NCBI GenBank assembly: GCA_028713325.1
Contig: JAQTON010000002.1
Coordinates: 62,001 to 126,000 of the forward strand
Direction of reading: 5' to 3'
DNA: 64,000 nucleotides
Source of the DNA: Candidatus Altimarinota bacterium
GTDB taxonomy: Bacteria > Patescibacteriota > Gracilibacteria > BD1-5 > UBA2023
Part shown: piece after piece, positions 20,313 to 28,456 of the stretch
How positions within the stretch are numbered: position 1 is the stretch's first letter
Layout: each line of letters starts with the position of its first letter
Made by a program: the position numbers and the translations under genes
Notes under the pieces: model-generated
Seen by the model: only the letters and a program-made list of their open reading frames with translations
Databases searched by the model: none
Told to the model about the DNA's origin: nothing

Positions 20313-20488
20313 TATATTACTGAGTAAGATTTTTGTTTCCGATTTTTCTTATTTTCTCCGAAATCTGCGAAACTCAACCATCCCGAGTACTCGGGATTGG
20401 GATTCGGACACGATCTCGATTTCTCCGAAATATAAGAAAAATCGGAAAACCAATTTCATCTGGGTATATATTACCGAGTAAGATTTTT
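20313..20488. repeat. long inverted repeat bracketed by 22-bp direct repeats
   Basis: Direct repeats at 20313-20334 and 20467-20488 (21 of 22 identical, containing GAGTAAGATTTTT) bracket an inverted repeat (arms CCGATTTTTCTTAT at 20339-20352 and its complement at 20432-20445, extending imperfectly to ~27 bp), itself around a perfect palindrome ATCCCGAGTACTCGGGAT. The right direct repeat contains the fecR-like stop codon. It looks like an insertion or duplication within the fecR-cyclase operon. Confidence 0.7.
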
Positions 20489-21811
20489 TAATCCGTCCGT
20501 AATGCTGTTACGAATCTCTGTTGCGGTATTGTTGATTTTCTCCAAAGTACCGGTATTCAACTCTTTTTTTGCTTCTTCCAGAAGATTTTTCTTTCCGATA
20601 CTTTTTATAATCATTTGTTTCGTATCTTCCAGAGTGGTATTGAGATTCTGTATATCTTCTTGTTCGGCCGCGTTTTTTAACGCATCGATAAGCCCCTTGT
20701 CGGCCCCTTGTTTTATATAGTTTTCAAGTTTTTTCTGGAGTCAATCCATGCTTCCGGTACCGATTTTTAGAACATTCCAGGAATCATAGAGAGTGGAACG
20801 GGCAAAATCATTCAGAAACATCTTCTTTTTGTCTTCCGGTGCGGTTTCTATGATGAGATCGCGGAGCTTCATTTTTGTATCCAAAAGTTTAGGGGTATTC
20901 TGAAATCCATAGAACTGTTGATAGATATCCAAAAGTTTTTTCGAATCACCTCATTTTTTCATCTCATTTTCGAATTGCGTCCATCCGTTTTCATCATCGG
21001 TAATGAGAGTCTCTAGAGAAGACCGGTTTTTTTGAATACCGATTTTTTGTAGAAAAATCTCCATAAAATTTTCTTCCCCAAGATGTTCAAAAATCTCCTT
21101 TTTGAGAGATTCCATACGCCTGTTGAGGTAGATGATATCGGCATCGTTGTTTGCCTTGTTCCAAACTTCATCGATTTTATCTTGAATGATCGCTTTGCGA
21201 GTATCGGTATCAAAAACCCCGCCAGCCACGACAAGAACACTCCCGGTATGGTTTTTTAGGTCTTCGATGGATATCCCATGATCGATGGTGCGAATATATT
21301 TATGATCGAGATTCACTTCAAATATAGTTCCGCGTACTGCCGCAAGAGCAGTGTCGTTATCGAATCGTTCATGAAAATAAGATTCCCCGAACATGTACTT
21401 TATGACATTGGACCAACTTTTCCCTTCCTCCAAACTAAAATCCACCTGAATGGCCTCATTTGCTGTTTTTGCTCGCATTTCGTGAATCTTGATGGAGGAT
21501 TTTTCCCCCAAACGTGTGATACTTCCATCTGGCCAGAAAATAGTGGCGGTAGAATGAAGAGTTTTGATTTTATCTCACACAAAGATGGGTGCTTGCTGAT
21601 TTTCTTCTACGGTAAGGAGTTTGTCTCGAATAATAAGAGTGTTTCCTTTTGTCGAAAGTACGTAGGGATTTATTTTTTCGGACATAGCAGTAGGGCCTTG
21701 AGAGAAATCAGAAAAGAGGAGAACTCAAATAATGGCGAAGAGTCCCCACATAATGAGTACTATTGCATGTTTATGAAAAAATCATTCCGAAACTTTTGAA
21801 GAATTCTGCAT
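20471..21811 (-). CDS. FecR-domain anchored protein
   Basis: 446 aa with five UGA=Gly codons; stop TAA. Short cytoplasmic N-terminus (MQNSSKVSE-G-FFHKHA), one membrane helix (IVLIMWGLFAII-G-VLLF), then a FecR domain: DKIKTLHSTATIFWPDGSIT, RLGEKSSIKI, KSWSNVIKYMFG and the telling DTALAAVRGTIFEVNL with GSVLVVAG. A long helical C-terminal region follows. FecR domains act outside the cytoplasmic membrane as signal or carbohydrate-binding modules. The CHASE2 cyclase follows after 172 nt containing an inverted repeat. Transcribed from a bidirectional promoter. Confidence 0.88.
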
Positions 21812-21841
21812 AAAAAATTATGAAAAAAGATATTTTTGGAT

Positions 21842-21871
21842 ATTGTATTCATAAAATACAGAAAATACAAT
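21842..21871. promoter_or_regulatory. symmetric bidirectional promoter
   Basis: The same 30 bp reads TTGTAT-17 nt-TACAAT on both strands, because ATTGTAT...ATACAAT is a dyad. It serves the FecR-like gene leftward (ATG ~30 nt from the -10) and the 137-aa gene rightward (ATG only 8 nt after the -10, hence nearly leaderless). Confidence 0.6.
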
Positions 21872-21879
21872 CTTTTCCT

Positions 21880-22293
21880 ATGAAAAAACGATATCAGTAC
21901 ATTCTTTTTTGTCTTCTTCTTCTTATTGTCTATGAGGTGTACCTTGTCGTGCTCTATAAATACAAGGATTTTCAGATTAATTCCTATCTCTCGTATATCA
22001 CCGCAGAAAATGGAAAAGTAGAAGAATCTATAGAAAAGAAAAAGGAGCGTCTCGCCTATGTAAAGACGAATGCTTTTCTCGATAAGATTGCAAAAACTTC
22101 CCAAAATAAAAAAAATCCAGGAGAAGAGGTGATAGTCCTTGTGACCGATGAGGAAGTGGAAGAGTACAAAAGGATTGACACAAACAAGCAAATGATCGGT
22201 GGAATAAAGCAGGAGACTTCTAAGACACTCGGTATGACGAATGGAGAGAAGTGGATGTACTACATATTTCACACGGATACTCGAAACGACTAA
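21880..22293 (+). CDS. single-TM coiled-coil protein (FtsB/DivIC-like layout)
   Basis: 137 aa, stop TAA, no TGA. Short basic head (MKKRYQY), one membrane helix (ILFCLLLLIVYEVYLVVLY), then a helical segment (KVEESIEKKKERLAYVKTNAF) and a soluble tail. The bitopic layout and size resemble FtsB/DivIC-type or other septum-associated proteins, but diagnostic residues are not clear. I use the ATG at 21880 because it fits the promoter; the longer frame from 21820 overlaps it. A structured 3' element begins 1 nt after the stop. Confidence 0.6.
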   Translation: MKKRYQYILFCLLLLIVYEVYLVVLYKYKDFQINSYLSYITAENGKVEESIEKKKERLAYVKTNAFLDKIAKTSQNKKNPGEEVIVLVTDEEVEEYKRIDTNKQMIGGIKQETSKTLGMTNGEKWMYYIFHTDTRND

Positions 22294-22294
22294 A

Positions 22295-22413
22295 AAAATC
22301 TCTGAAAAACTCGTTCTTCGAGCTTAAATCTCCGCTTCTCACTCTCCGTACAATAGTACGGTTCGCTCTAATGCTCGATTTGTACTCGAATTACTTCGCT
22401 TTTGAGAGATTTT
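22295..22413 (+). repeat. structured 3' element, copy A
   Basis: 119 nt, terminal stem AAAATCTCT / AGAGATTTT, inner hairpin CCGTAC-AATA-GTACGG at 22346-22361 followed by TTCGCT. Begins 1 nt after a stop codon. No T-run follows. Related copies at 38288, 62113 and 43601. Confidence 0.75.
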
Positions 22414-22431
22414 GAATACTATCACTTCTAT

Positions 22432-22460
22432 AAAAATCCCCGTTTCAAACGGGGATTTTT
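22432..22460 (-). terminator. terminator of ssb
   Basis: AAAATCCCCGTTT / AAACGGGGATTTT with a 1-nt centre, immediately after the ssb stop. Confidence 0.85.
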
Positions 22461-22463
22461 AGA

Positions 22464-22913
22464 CTAAAACGGAATATCTTCGATATTGATTTCTTCTTCT
22501 GCTTTGGGAGCAGCTTTCTTTGTTTTAACAGGAGTTACCTCTTCCGGTGTTTCCTGTGAGAAGGAATCACTTGTCTCGTCTCTCTTACCAGAAAGCATAA
22601 TCAGATTATCCGCAACCACTTCTGTTTTATACTTCTTTACTCCCGTTGGATCGTCCCAACTACGAGTTTGGAGTCGTCCTTCGAGATACACTTTCTGTCC
22701 TTTCGTAAGGTATTGCTCCACAATCCCTGCGAGAGAACCCCAGATAACGATATTATGAAATTCCACCTGTTCCTGCTTCATCCCGGAAGTATCTTTCCAT
22801 ACACGATTTGTTGCTATGGAAAAATTTGCAACCTTTTGTCCGTTTGGTGTTTCTTTTACTTCCGGAGTGGCAGTAAGATTTCCGATAAGTTGTACCTTGT
22901 TGAGTGAATTCAT
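22464..22913 (-). CDS. ssb: single-stranded DNA-binding protein
   Basis: 149 aa, no TGA. OB-fold SSB: MNSLNKVQLIGNLTATPEVK, then FSIATNRVWKD, EFHNIVIWG, GQKVYLEGRLQTRSWDD and VVADNLIMLSG in order. The C-terminus is the acidic interaction tip INIEDIPF preceded by an EEE run. Length typical. It is a monocistronic unit with its own promoter and terminator, not in the usual rpsF-ssb-rpsR operon. Confidence 0.97.
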   Translation of the reverse strand: MNSLNKVQLIGNLTATPEVKETPNGQKVANFSIATNRVWKDTSGMKQEQVEFHNIVIWGSLAGIVEQYLTKGQKVYLEGRLQTRSWDDPTGVKKYKTEVVADNLIMLSGKRDETSDSFSQETPEEVTPVKTKKAAPKAEEEINIEDIPF

Positions 22914-22949
22914 AAAAAGAATTGGTAAAAAAGATAAAGATACCAGGTA

Positions 22950-22977
22950 ATGATAGTGGAAAATATAAGAAGTGCAA
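22950..22977 (-). promoter_or_regulatory. promoter of ssb
   Basis: Minus-strand TTGCAC, 16-nt spacer, TATCAT, ~36 nt before the ATG. Confidence 0.5.
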
Positions 22978-22992
22978 ATGTTTTATAAAAAA

Positions 22993-23030
22993 TCTCCTAA
23001 AAAAAGAGATCGATCTCTTTTTTTAGGAGA
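22993..23030 (-). terminator. terminator after the coiled-coil protein gene
   Basis: Perfect 38-bp palindrome TCTCCTAAAAAAAGAGATCG plus complement. T-runs lie inside the stem rather than after it. Confidence 0.6.
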
Positions 23031-23051
23031 CCGATCTCTAAATTTTATTTC

Positions 23052-24119
23052 TTACTGTGTTATAGTGGTAGTTCCAGTACTGGTAGCGGTATCGTCAGAA
23101 AGAATATCATTAAGAAGATTTTCTTCGGAAGAACCTCCAGTGAGCTCATCGATTTTAGTTTGAAGAAGTTCTTGAATTTCTTTCAATTGATCGATCACTC
23201 TTTCCTTCTTCGCTATAGTAAGAGCTTTTTCGACTTTCGTAAGAATACCCTGAAGTCTCTCTATCGGCAGAGTACCGATAACCTTGTCGAGAACAGTACG
23301 GTTTTTTTCAGAAAGAGCTCGTTTCTTTGCCTGTATTTCTTTTTTAAATTCTTGTTTCTGTCCCTTTATTTCTTCCTTAAATTCTTTTTTCTGTTGTTTT
23401 ACCTCTTCTTTAAATTCTTTACGAACTTCTTGATTTTTTGCCATCATAGACATTCTTTCTTCCATTATTTTCTTGAAAAGATCTTGTTTGTCAGTACTAA
23501 TATAGGCAAGAAGAGCGGTCATATGAGTACTTGTAAGCTCTCGCATTTTTATTGCTTTTTCTTCCATAGCAAGAGAGGTATCATCCATAATAACGTCTCG
23601 TTCCAATTGCTGTGCTCGAAGGAGTGCTATAACAGCATCCTGTTCTTCTTTGGTAAGCGGATTTCTAAGGAAACCTCAGAGCTCTCTCACTAACATAGGA
23701 GATTTACCAAGTTCATTTCCCATGGTTCCCGTAATTTTCGGAGCCATTATATTTTCCTGTTTTATTTCCATTTTTTGATCTTTTACTTCTTGTTTTATTT
23801 TCTCTGAGCAGTTAGCCCATTTATAGAGTTTTCCGCTTGGAAAATACCAACCTTCACTTCTTGTTCCTATATTTCTACATGTCGCAGAGTTTATATTCTC
23901 AGTGGCAGTAGTTGCCCCCGTTGATGTAGAGGCATTCTCTGTAGTAGTTGTCACTGCTGTATTAGCAGTTTCGCTCGATACGGAGGTAGCTTCATTAGCT
24001 GTCTCTGTTGTTGTTCCAGTAGTTGTCTCTGTCGTTTCGGCAGAAACAGATGATAATAGACTTGCTCCAGTAACAAGAATTGTAACGGAAGCACTGATAA
24101 TTTTCTTTGTATACATCAT
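23052..24119 (-). CDS. secreted Thr-rich / Lys-Glu coiled-coil protein
   Basis: 355 aa with one UGA (23676). N-terminal signal peptide (KKIISASVTILVTGASLLSS, VSAET cleavage-like site). Then a Thr/Glu/Ala/Ser low-complexity linker (~45 residues); a small domain with Cys pair around ATCRNIGTRSEGWYFPSGKLY and WANCSEKIKQ; helices; and a Lys/Glu coiled coil with repeated KKEFKEE(I/V)K units at about residues 230-270. It ends in a Thr-rich tail (TATSTGTTTITQ). Probably exported or surface-located. No family recognised. Confidence 0.75.
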
Positions 24120-24162
24120 ATTATAAAAGATAATGAATAAAATTGGTAGAAATACCGCGAGC

Positions 24163-24190
24163 AGTTTATGACACTTTTTACAAGAGTCAA
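24163..24190 (-). promoter_or_regulatory. promoter of the coiled-coil protein gene
   Basis: Minus-strand TTGACT, 16-nt spacer, TAAACT, ~44 nt before the ATG. Confidence 0.45.
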
Positions 24191-24224
24191 TAATAAATTC
24201 GTGAAGAGTTTGTGGAGATTTTTT

Positions 24225-25121
24225 TTATGACTCAATATTTTCATCCTCCTTGTCTGTTTTTACGATGATTTTGTAGGTCGAGAGATATATCATCGAGGCA
24301 AGTCCCTCAAACAACAGGAAAGAAAGGAGTACAAAGAGGGGAGTGTATTTTTCGGAGAATATTTCTTCGCCCATCTGAACCAGACCTATAGATACTCCGA
24401 GAACAACAAGAAAAGGAAGAATAAGAGAAATGATTTTCCATACTTTTTTCTTCGTCAGACGGAAACTCTCGTCGATATACATTTTTGCTTTTCCTACCTC
24501 TTCGCTATAAAGCAATACATAATAAGAAAAGACGAGACGAATGGCAAGATACAGGAACCAGATGAAGAGAGCGACAAAAAGCATCAAAGAAATTCCTCCA
24601 ACAACAAAAGTGGAGAGTCCGAAGCTGATCTTTGCAAGAATTCCAAATGGGATAACAAGAATAAGTCCCGTCATTATCGGTGCGAGAAGATAGAGAGCCA
24701 TCCATCCGAGTATTCCTATATATGCACGAAAGTGTTTGAGAGAGAAATAGAGATTTTTCGTGTAAGGAAGTCGTTCCCCGACAAGATAGGATTTGTAGAC
24801 GTTTTGCAGAAGGAAGTTCCCATACGTGTAGGTACAGATGAAAATCGTCACAATACAGAGAAGCAGAAAGAGAGTAACGGCGATGGTACCGATATTATTA
24901 AGCAAAAATTCTTCCGAACTGACCGAGAGTCCGAGTTTGCTATAACTCGTAAAATATTGATAGACGATAATGCCGACGAATGGGAGGGATGCTATGAGTC
25001 CCACTATGTTGGCATAGAGGAAAATGCACACTTTGGAGATATTCCAATGAAAAAAATTCTTATAGAGGAGAATGATATTTTCGAAAATCTGTTTGAGATT
25101 GGCGAGATAGGATCGTATCAT
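24225..25121 (-). CDS. polytopic membrane protein, unknown function
   Basis: 298 aa, no TGA, stop TAA. Five to six hydrophobic helices: around VCIFLYANIVGLIASLPFVG, TIAVTLFLLLCIVTIFICT, GWMALYLLAPIMTGLILVIP, GGISLMLFVALFIWFLYLA, IISLILPFLVVLGVSIGL and LFVLLSFLLFEGL. Two amphipathic linkers carry conserved-looking charged segments (GKAKMYIDESFRLTKKKVW). The pattern (helix pairs separated by an amphipathic DESFxLxKxK segment) is like GPDPase-membrane / DUF975-type proteins of Firmicutes and CPR; this is inference. Confidence 0.7.
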   Translation of the reverse strand: MIRSYLANLKQIFENIILLYKNFFHWNISKVCIFLYANIVGLIASLPFVGIIVYQYFTSYSKLGLSVSSEEFLLNNIGTIAVTLFLLLCIVTIFICTYTYGNFLLQNVYKSYLVGERLPYTKNLYFSLKHFRAYIGILGWMALYLLAPIMTGLILVIPFGILAKISFGLSTFVVGGISLMLFVALFIWFLYLAIRLVFSYYVLLYSEEVGKAKMYIDESFRLTKKKVWKIISLILPFLVVLGVSIGLVQMGEEIFSEKYTPLFVLLSFLLFEGLASMIYLSTYKIIVKTDKEDENIES

Positions 25122-25210
25122 AATAATGAAAATAGAAGATAAAAAGGAGTATTTTATATTTTTTAAAGAAATATCATATATTCAGTATATCTAAAATTGG
25201 ATTCTTTCAA

Positions 25211-25261
25211 ATGAAAATATCATTTTCAGTGATTTACCATCACAATTTCAACAACCATTAA
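25211..25261 (+). CDS. possible leader peptide, 16 aa
   Basis: MKISFSVIYHHNFNNH then TAA, rich in His and Asn, ending 22 nt before a terminator hairpin (25284). The layout is like an attenuator leader, but the next gene is a transglycosylase with its own promoter beyond the terminator. Tentative. Confidence 0.25.
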   Translation: MKISFSVIYHHNFNNH

Positions 25262-25283
25262 TAAATGAATAAAAATTCCGAAG

Positions 25284-25314
25284 ATTCTCTCCGTACAAGA
25301 GGGAGGATTTTTTT
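25284..25314 (+). terminator. terminator upstream of the transglycosylase gene
   Basis: ATTCTCTCC pairs (with G-T pairs) to GGGAGGAT across an 8-nt loop, followed by T7. It ends a short upstream unit or acts as an attenuator. Confidence 0.6.
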
Positions 25315-25323
25315 GGTTTTCAT

Positions 25324-25351
25324 TTGGTCTTCTTCTCTTTTTTATTATACT
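25324..25351 (+). promoter_or_regulatory. promoter of the transglycosylase gene
   Basis: TTGGTC, 16-nt spacer, TATACT, 56 nt before the ATG. Confidence 0.5.
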
Positions 25352-25406
25352 CAACCTAAATCTATTTCAGATATACTTGGAATATTCCCTTTTCATAAAC
25401 TCCCCT

Positions 25407-26288
25407 ATGAACAGAAGTCGTCTCATCCTTATTTTATCCACTTTTCTGCTTTTTATAAGCATAGTGGTATTCTTTCTGGTGGGTGAAAGGATGCAACACT
25501 ATGGGGATCTCTCAAAAATTATCGATTATTCAAAGGTGAATTTCGCCGGAGAACAGGTTTCTTTTAAGGGAAAATACTACTATAATCTGGAGAAATTCGA
25601 ACGAGAACTCTCGGTAACTCGGTTCAATATGTATCAATTTGTCCTCTATCACAAACGAGAACCCCTCTATATTCCGTATATAGAAAAAAAGTTGAAAAGT
25701 GCGGGAATCCCCGATGATTTTAAGTACCTTGCTATCGCTGAGAGCGGTCTTCGGAATGAATCCCTGAGTAGTGCAGGAGCCGGAGGAATTTGGCAATTTG
25801 TTCCGGGTACCGCCAAACAATATGGGCTACAAGTGACGGATTTGGTGGATGAACGATATAATTTCGAACTGGCAACCGATGCCGCGATTGCTTATTTTCA
25901 GAAACTCTATGAAGATTTTCATGACTGGACACTCGTGGCCGCCGCCTATAATCGGGGAGAGAACGGACTCCGTCGTGCTCTCGACGACCAAAAGGTTTCT
26001 TCCTATTACGATCTCTATCTCAACGAGGAAACGACCCGATATCTTTTCCGAATTATCGCCATTAAGTATCTGATGGAAAACAGATACGAGATCTTTGATG
26101 CAGATGAACTATGAGATGTTTTCATGAAACCGAAAACTCGTATTGTTGAGATTTTGGAAATCCAAGATATTAAAGCATGGTGTCTCTCGAAAAAATACGA
26201 CTATGCCATGGTGAGACAACTGAATCAGTGGATTCTCGGAAACAGTCTCCCAAAAGGGAATTGGAAGATACAGGTATTGGATTTGTAG
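25407..26288 (+). CDS. membrane-anchored lytic transglycosylase (MltD/Slt type)
   Basis: 293 aa with one UGA (26112-26114); stop TAG. N-terminal anchor (LILILSTFLLFISIVVFFLV), then a goose-lysozyme-like SLT domain. Catalytic Glu in YLAIAESGLRNESLSSAGAG, then GGIWQFVPGTAKQYGL, DERYNFELATDAAIAYFQKL and AAAYNRGENGL, the four standard motifs of family 1 transglycosylases. After the UGA a ~58-residue helical tail follows. It cleaves peptidoglycan glycan strands, for wall remodelling or to pass pili and secretion machinery. Confidence 0.93.
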
Positions 26289-26360
26289 TTTTTGTTTGTT
26301 TCTTAAGAGCTTTTGTATTATAATACGAAAAAGTCATAAATTTCTTATACGCATCTTCCT

Positions 26361-28022
26361 ATGTTCAAAAAATTCATTCTTTCTTTTCTCGTCTTTTTTC
26401 CATCTTTCGTAGCGGCTGCCGAGCTTCCTTTTACGGATGTCTCGATAGGGGCTTCCTATTATGCTCCGCTCAAGCATATGTACGATGCGGGAGTTATCGG
26501 TGATACTTCCGATTGATTGTTTCGTCCGGACGGACTCCTTCCTCGAGATGAATTTGTGGGAATCGCTGTCGGAGTAAGCTGCCGAAAGTGTCTCTCTCCA
26601 AGCATAGAAGACATCATTCGTTATAGCCAGAACCCATTCATTGATATCCTCAAGAAAAACCAGTATTTCTATTGCATCTCATACGCAAAGGAAAAAGAGA
26701 TTGTTCGCGGATATACTCTCGATAGTAGCGGAAAAACACAGTGTCAAAACGGAAAAACTTTTTCGGAAGTTCCTTTTTGTCCGTCGAATAACATCACGCG
26801 GATAGAGGCTGCGGCAGTGCTTTTGCGTCAGGCGGGACTTTGGAACGAATCGCTCAATGACAGTTCGTATGAAAAGAAAATGACTTTATCGGATTTGGAC
26901 GCTTATTGGTATGGGTATGCACAAAAAGCGGTAGAGTCAGGACTTATAACTGTTGATGGAGGGGGAAAAATTTTTCCAGACGAGTATATCACCCGAAAAG
27001 AGTTCGTCATAATGGCTTCGAAGATTTTTACCATTAATATGTGCAGTGTAAAAAATAATAAAATTCCTTCCGATTTCGGTACTATCATAAAAATTTTCGA
27101 TAAAGAGAAGAAAGATTGTTCCAATACTCAAAACGTTACCGTTTTCCCGAACGACAGGGAGGCTATTTATGATTTTGGATGATACGCAACCGATGGTCTC
27201 ACACCTCCTTTGCGATATGATTGGATTTTTACCAATAGTACTACCTGAGAGCAGAAAACCGCAACCGGCAGCTGTCTCGATGATTTTAACTTGGAATCGA
27301 CGGGCTCATGGACGGTGGGACTCACCGTCACCGATGCAAATGGTCGCAGTTCCACCGCATACCAACAGGTTTCTATCGGTGCCGATACATGAATTTCTCT
27401 TCAGATTTGAATTGCCAATACTCCTGTTGACGGCATTCGCGATCCACTCAGAGCGTCTGCCACCACTCTTTATGGAACCGTGGGCGTTCCGATGCCGTTT
27501 TTTTCAACTGCAACGGGATGAGATGGGAATTATAGTTACCATTGGGATTTTTCTGACGGAGGAATTGCTTCCTTAAAAGACCCATTGCACGTATTTATGA
27601 GAGAGGGAATATATCCGGTGTCTCTTACCGTGCGGGATACATCGGGAAATATCGCTTATGCCCGACTCACCGTCATTCTTTCTCCAAATCTCGATAGAGA
27701 TAATGATGGGATACGTGACTATGCTCCATCGGGAAATGTACTGGATATATGTCCGGATGTTTTCGGTCCCATTTCCAATAGAGGGTGTCCGATAGTGAGT
27801 GAATACGGTACGGATGGAATAATTGTAGACAATCTCTGTCTTTCAAACAAGATACGCTCTTCAGGAATGATAGAATGAACTGCACAGTGTACGAGTTGTC
27901 CGTGCGAGTATTCGTCTGAATTTATCGCTCAAGTACGAAGCTGTGACATTATTTTTCCTTCCATTACCTCTCCGGATAAGAAAACACTCTATTCTCGCGG
28001 AAGTATTTTTCCGGTGCCGTAA
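26361..28022 (+). CDS. SLH- and PKD-domain surface protein
   Basis: 553 aa with seven UGA=Gly codons; stop TAA. Signal peptide MFKKFILSFLVFFPSFVAAA. SLH-like modules: LPFTDVSIGASYYAPLKHMY with GLFRPDGLLPRDEFV, and DLDAYWYGYAQKAVESGLIT with GGKIFPDEYITRKEFV. Two PKD/Ig-like beta domains follow: GLTPPLRYDWIFTNSTT..SWTVGLTVTDANGRSS, and YSYHWDFSDGG..YPVSLTVRDTSGN. Then a thrombospondin-3-like calcium segment LDRDNDGIRD and a Cys-rich end (CTSCPCEY). SLH modules bind cell-wall polymers, so this is probably wall-associated. Under the standard code it would appear as several fragments. Confidence 0.85.
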
Positions 28023-28052
28023 CAGTTTTTTCATATACACTTTTAATATATC

Positions 28053-28081
28053 TTGACATATTTTTTTTCTTCATATAATCT
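28053..28081 (+). promoter_or_regulatory. strong promoter of the small unit before secD
   Basis: TTGACA, exactly 17 nt, TAATCT. Confidence 0.65.
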
Positions 28082-28087
28082 GAACAG

Positions 28088-28120
28088 ATGAAATCCTCCT
28101 TTGCACAGCCTGTGCTTTAG
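28088..28120 (+). CDS. possible 10-aa upstream peptide
   Basis: MKSSFAQPVL then TAG, overlapping a hairpin (TCCTTTGCACAG / CTGTGCTTTAGGA). It starts with the same codons as the following 57-aa frame (MKSS). Tentative. Confidence 0.25.
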   Translation: MKSSFAQPVL

Positions 28121-28158
28121 GATTGTGATTCATTCAATTTTTGAGAAAGAGACTACAT

Positions 28159-28332
28159 ATGAAATCTTCTTCCGTTACTCCACCCGCTTCCCTTGCAGCT
28201 GCTGCCTCAACTAATCCGATGCAACAGGCAAGAAAAGATCAAGAGAAGGTGCAAGAGACTGCACAACAGTCGCAACCACCAAAAACTTCCCCGGTCGGAA
28301 ACCTCGGCAATAACGTGGATACTCACGCCTGA
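28159..28332 (+). CDS. 57-aa low-complexity protein, ends at a UGA
   Basis: Ser/Ala/Pro/Gln-rich frame (MKSSSVTPPASLAAAASTNP ... NLGNNVDTHA) with a GAGAAAGAGA purine-rich leader. It sits in a tight transcription unit: consensus promoter, then a terminator only 17 nt after the frame. The frame's first stop is TGA. If TGA is Gly, as in all other genes, translation runs through the terminator and has no TAA/TAG until 28573, inside secD. So it is a non-stop message, a UGA used as stop, or an RNA with fortuitous coding look. Confidence 0.4.
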   Translation: MKSSSVTPPASLAAAASTNPMQQARKDQEKVQETAQQSQPPKTSPVGNLGNNVDTHA

Positions 28333-28349
28333 TCTTCTTTTTCAATCCG

Positions 28350-28382
28350 GTCCATGGAATATTTTCCATGGGCTTTCTTTTT
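28350..28382 (+). terminator. terminator of the small unit before secD
   Basis: Perfect stem CCATGGAA-TATT-TTCCATGG extended by two pairs, then TTTCTTTTT. Confidence 0.8.
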
Positions 28383-28456
28383 GTACAGAAAACTTGCAAA
28401 CAAAAGGCTTTTCCATATAATCCCGCGTAGTTTATTTATCTCATTATTTTTCATCT

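Noticed and set aside
22295-22413. Structured 3' elements as ordinary transposon ends (MITEs)
   Set aside because: The closing arms change together between copies and every copy abuts a stop codon; this fits structural selection better than random insertion, though not proven.
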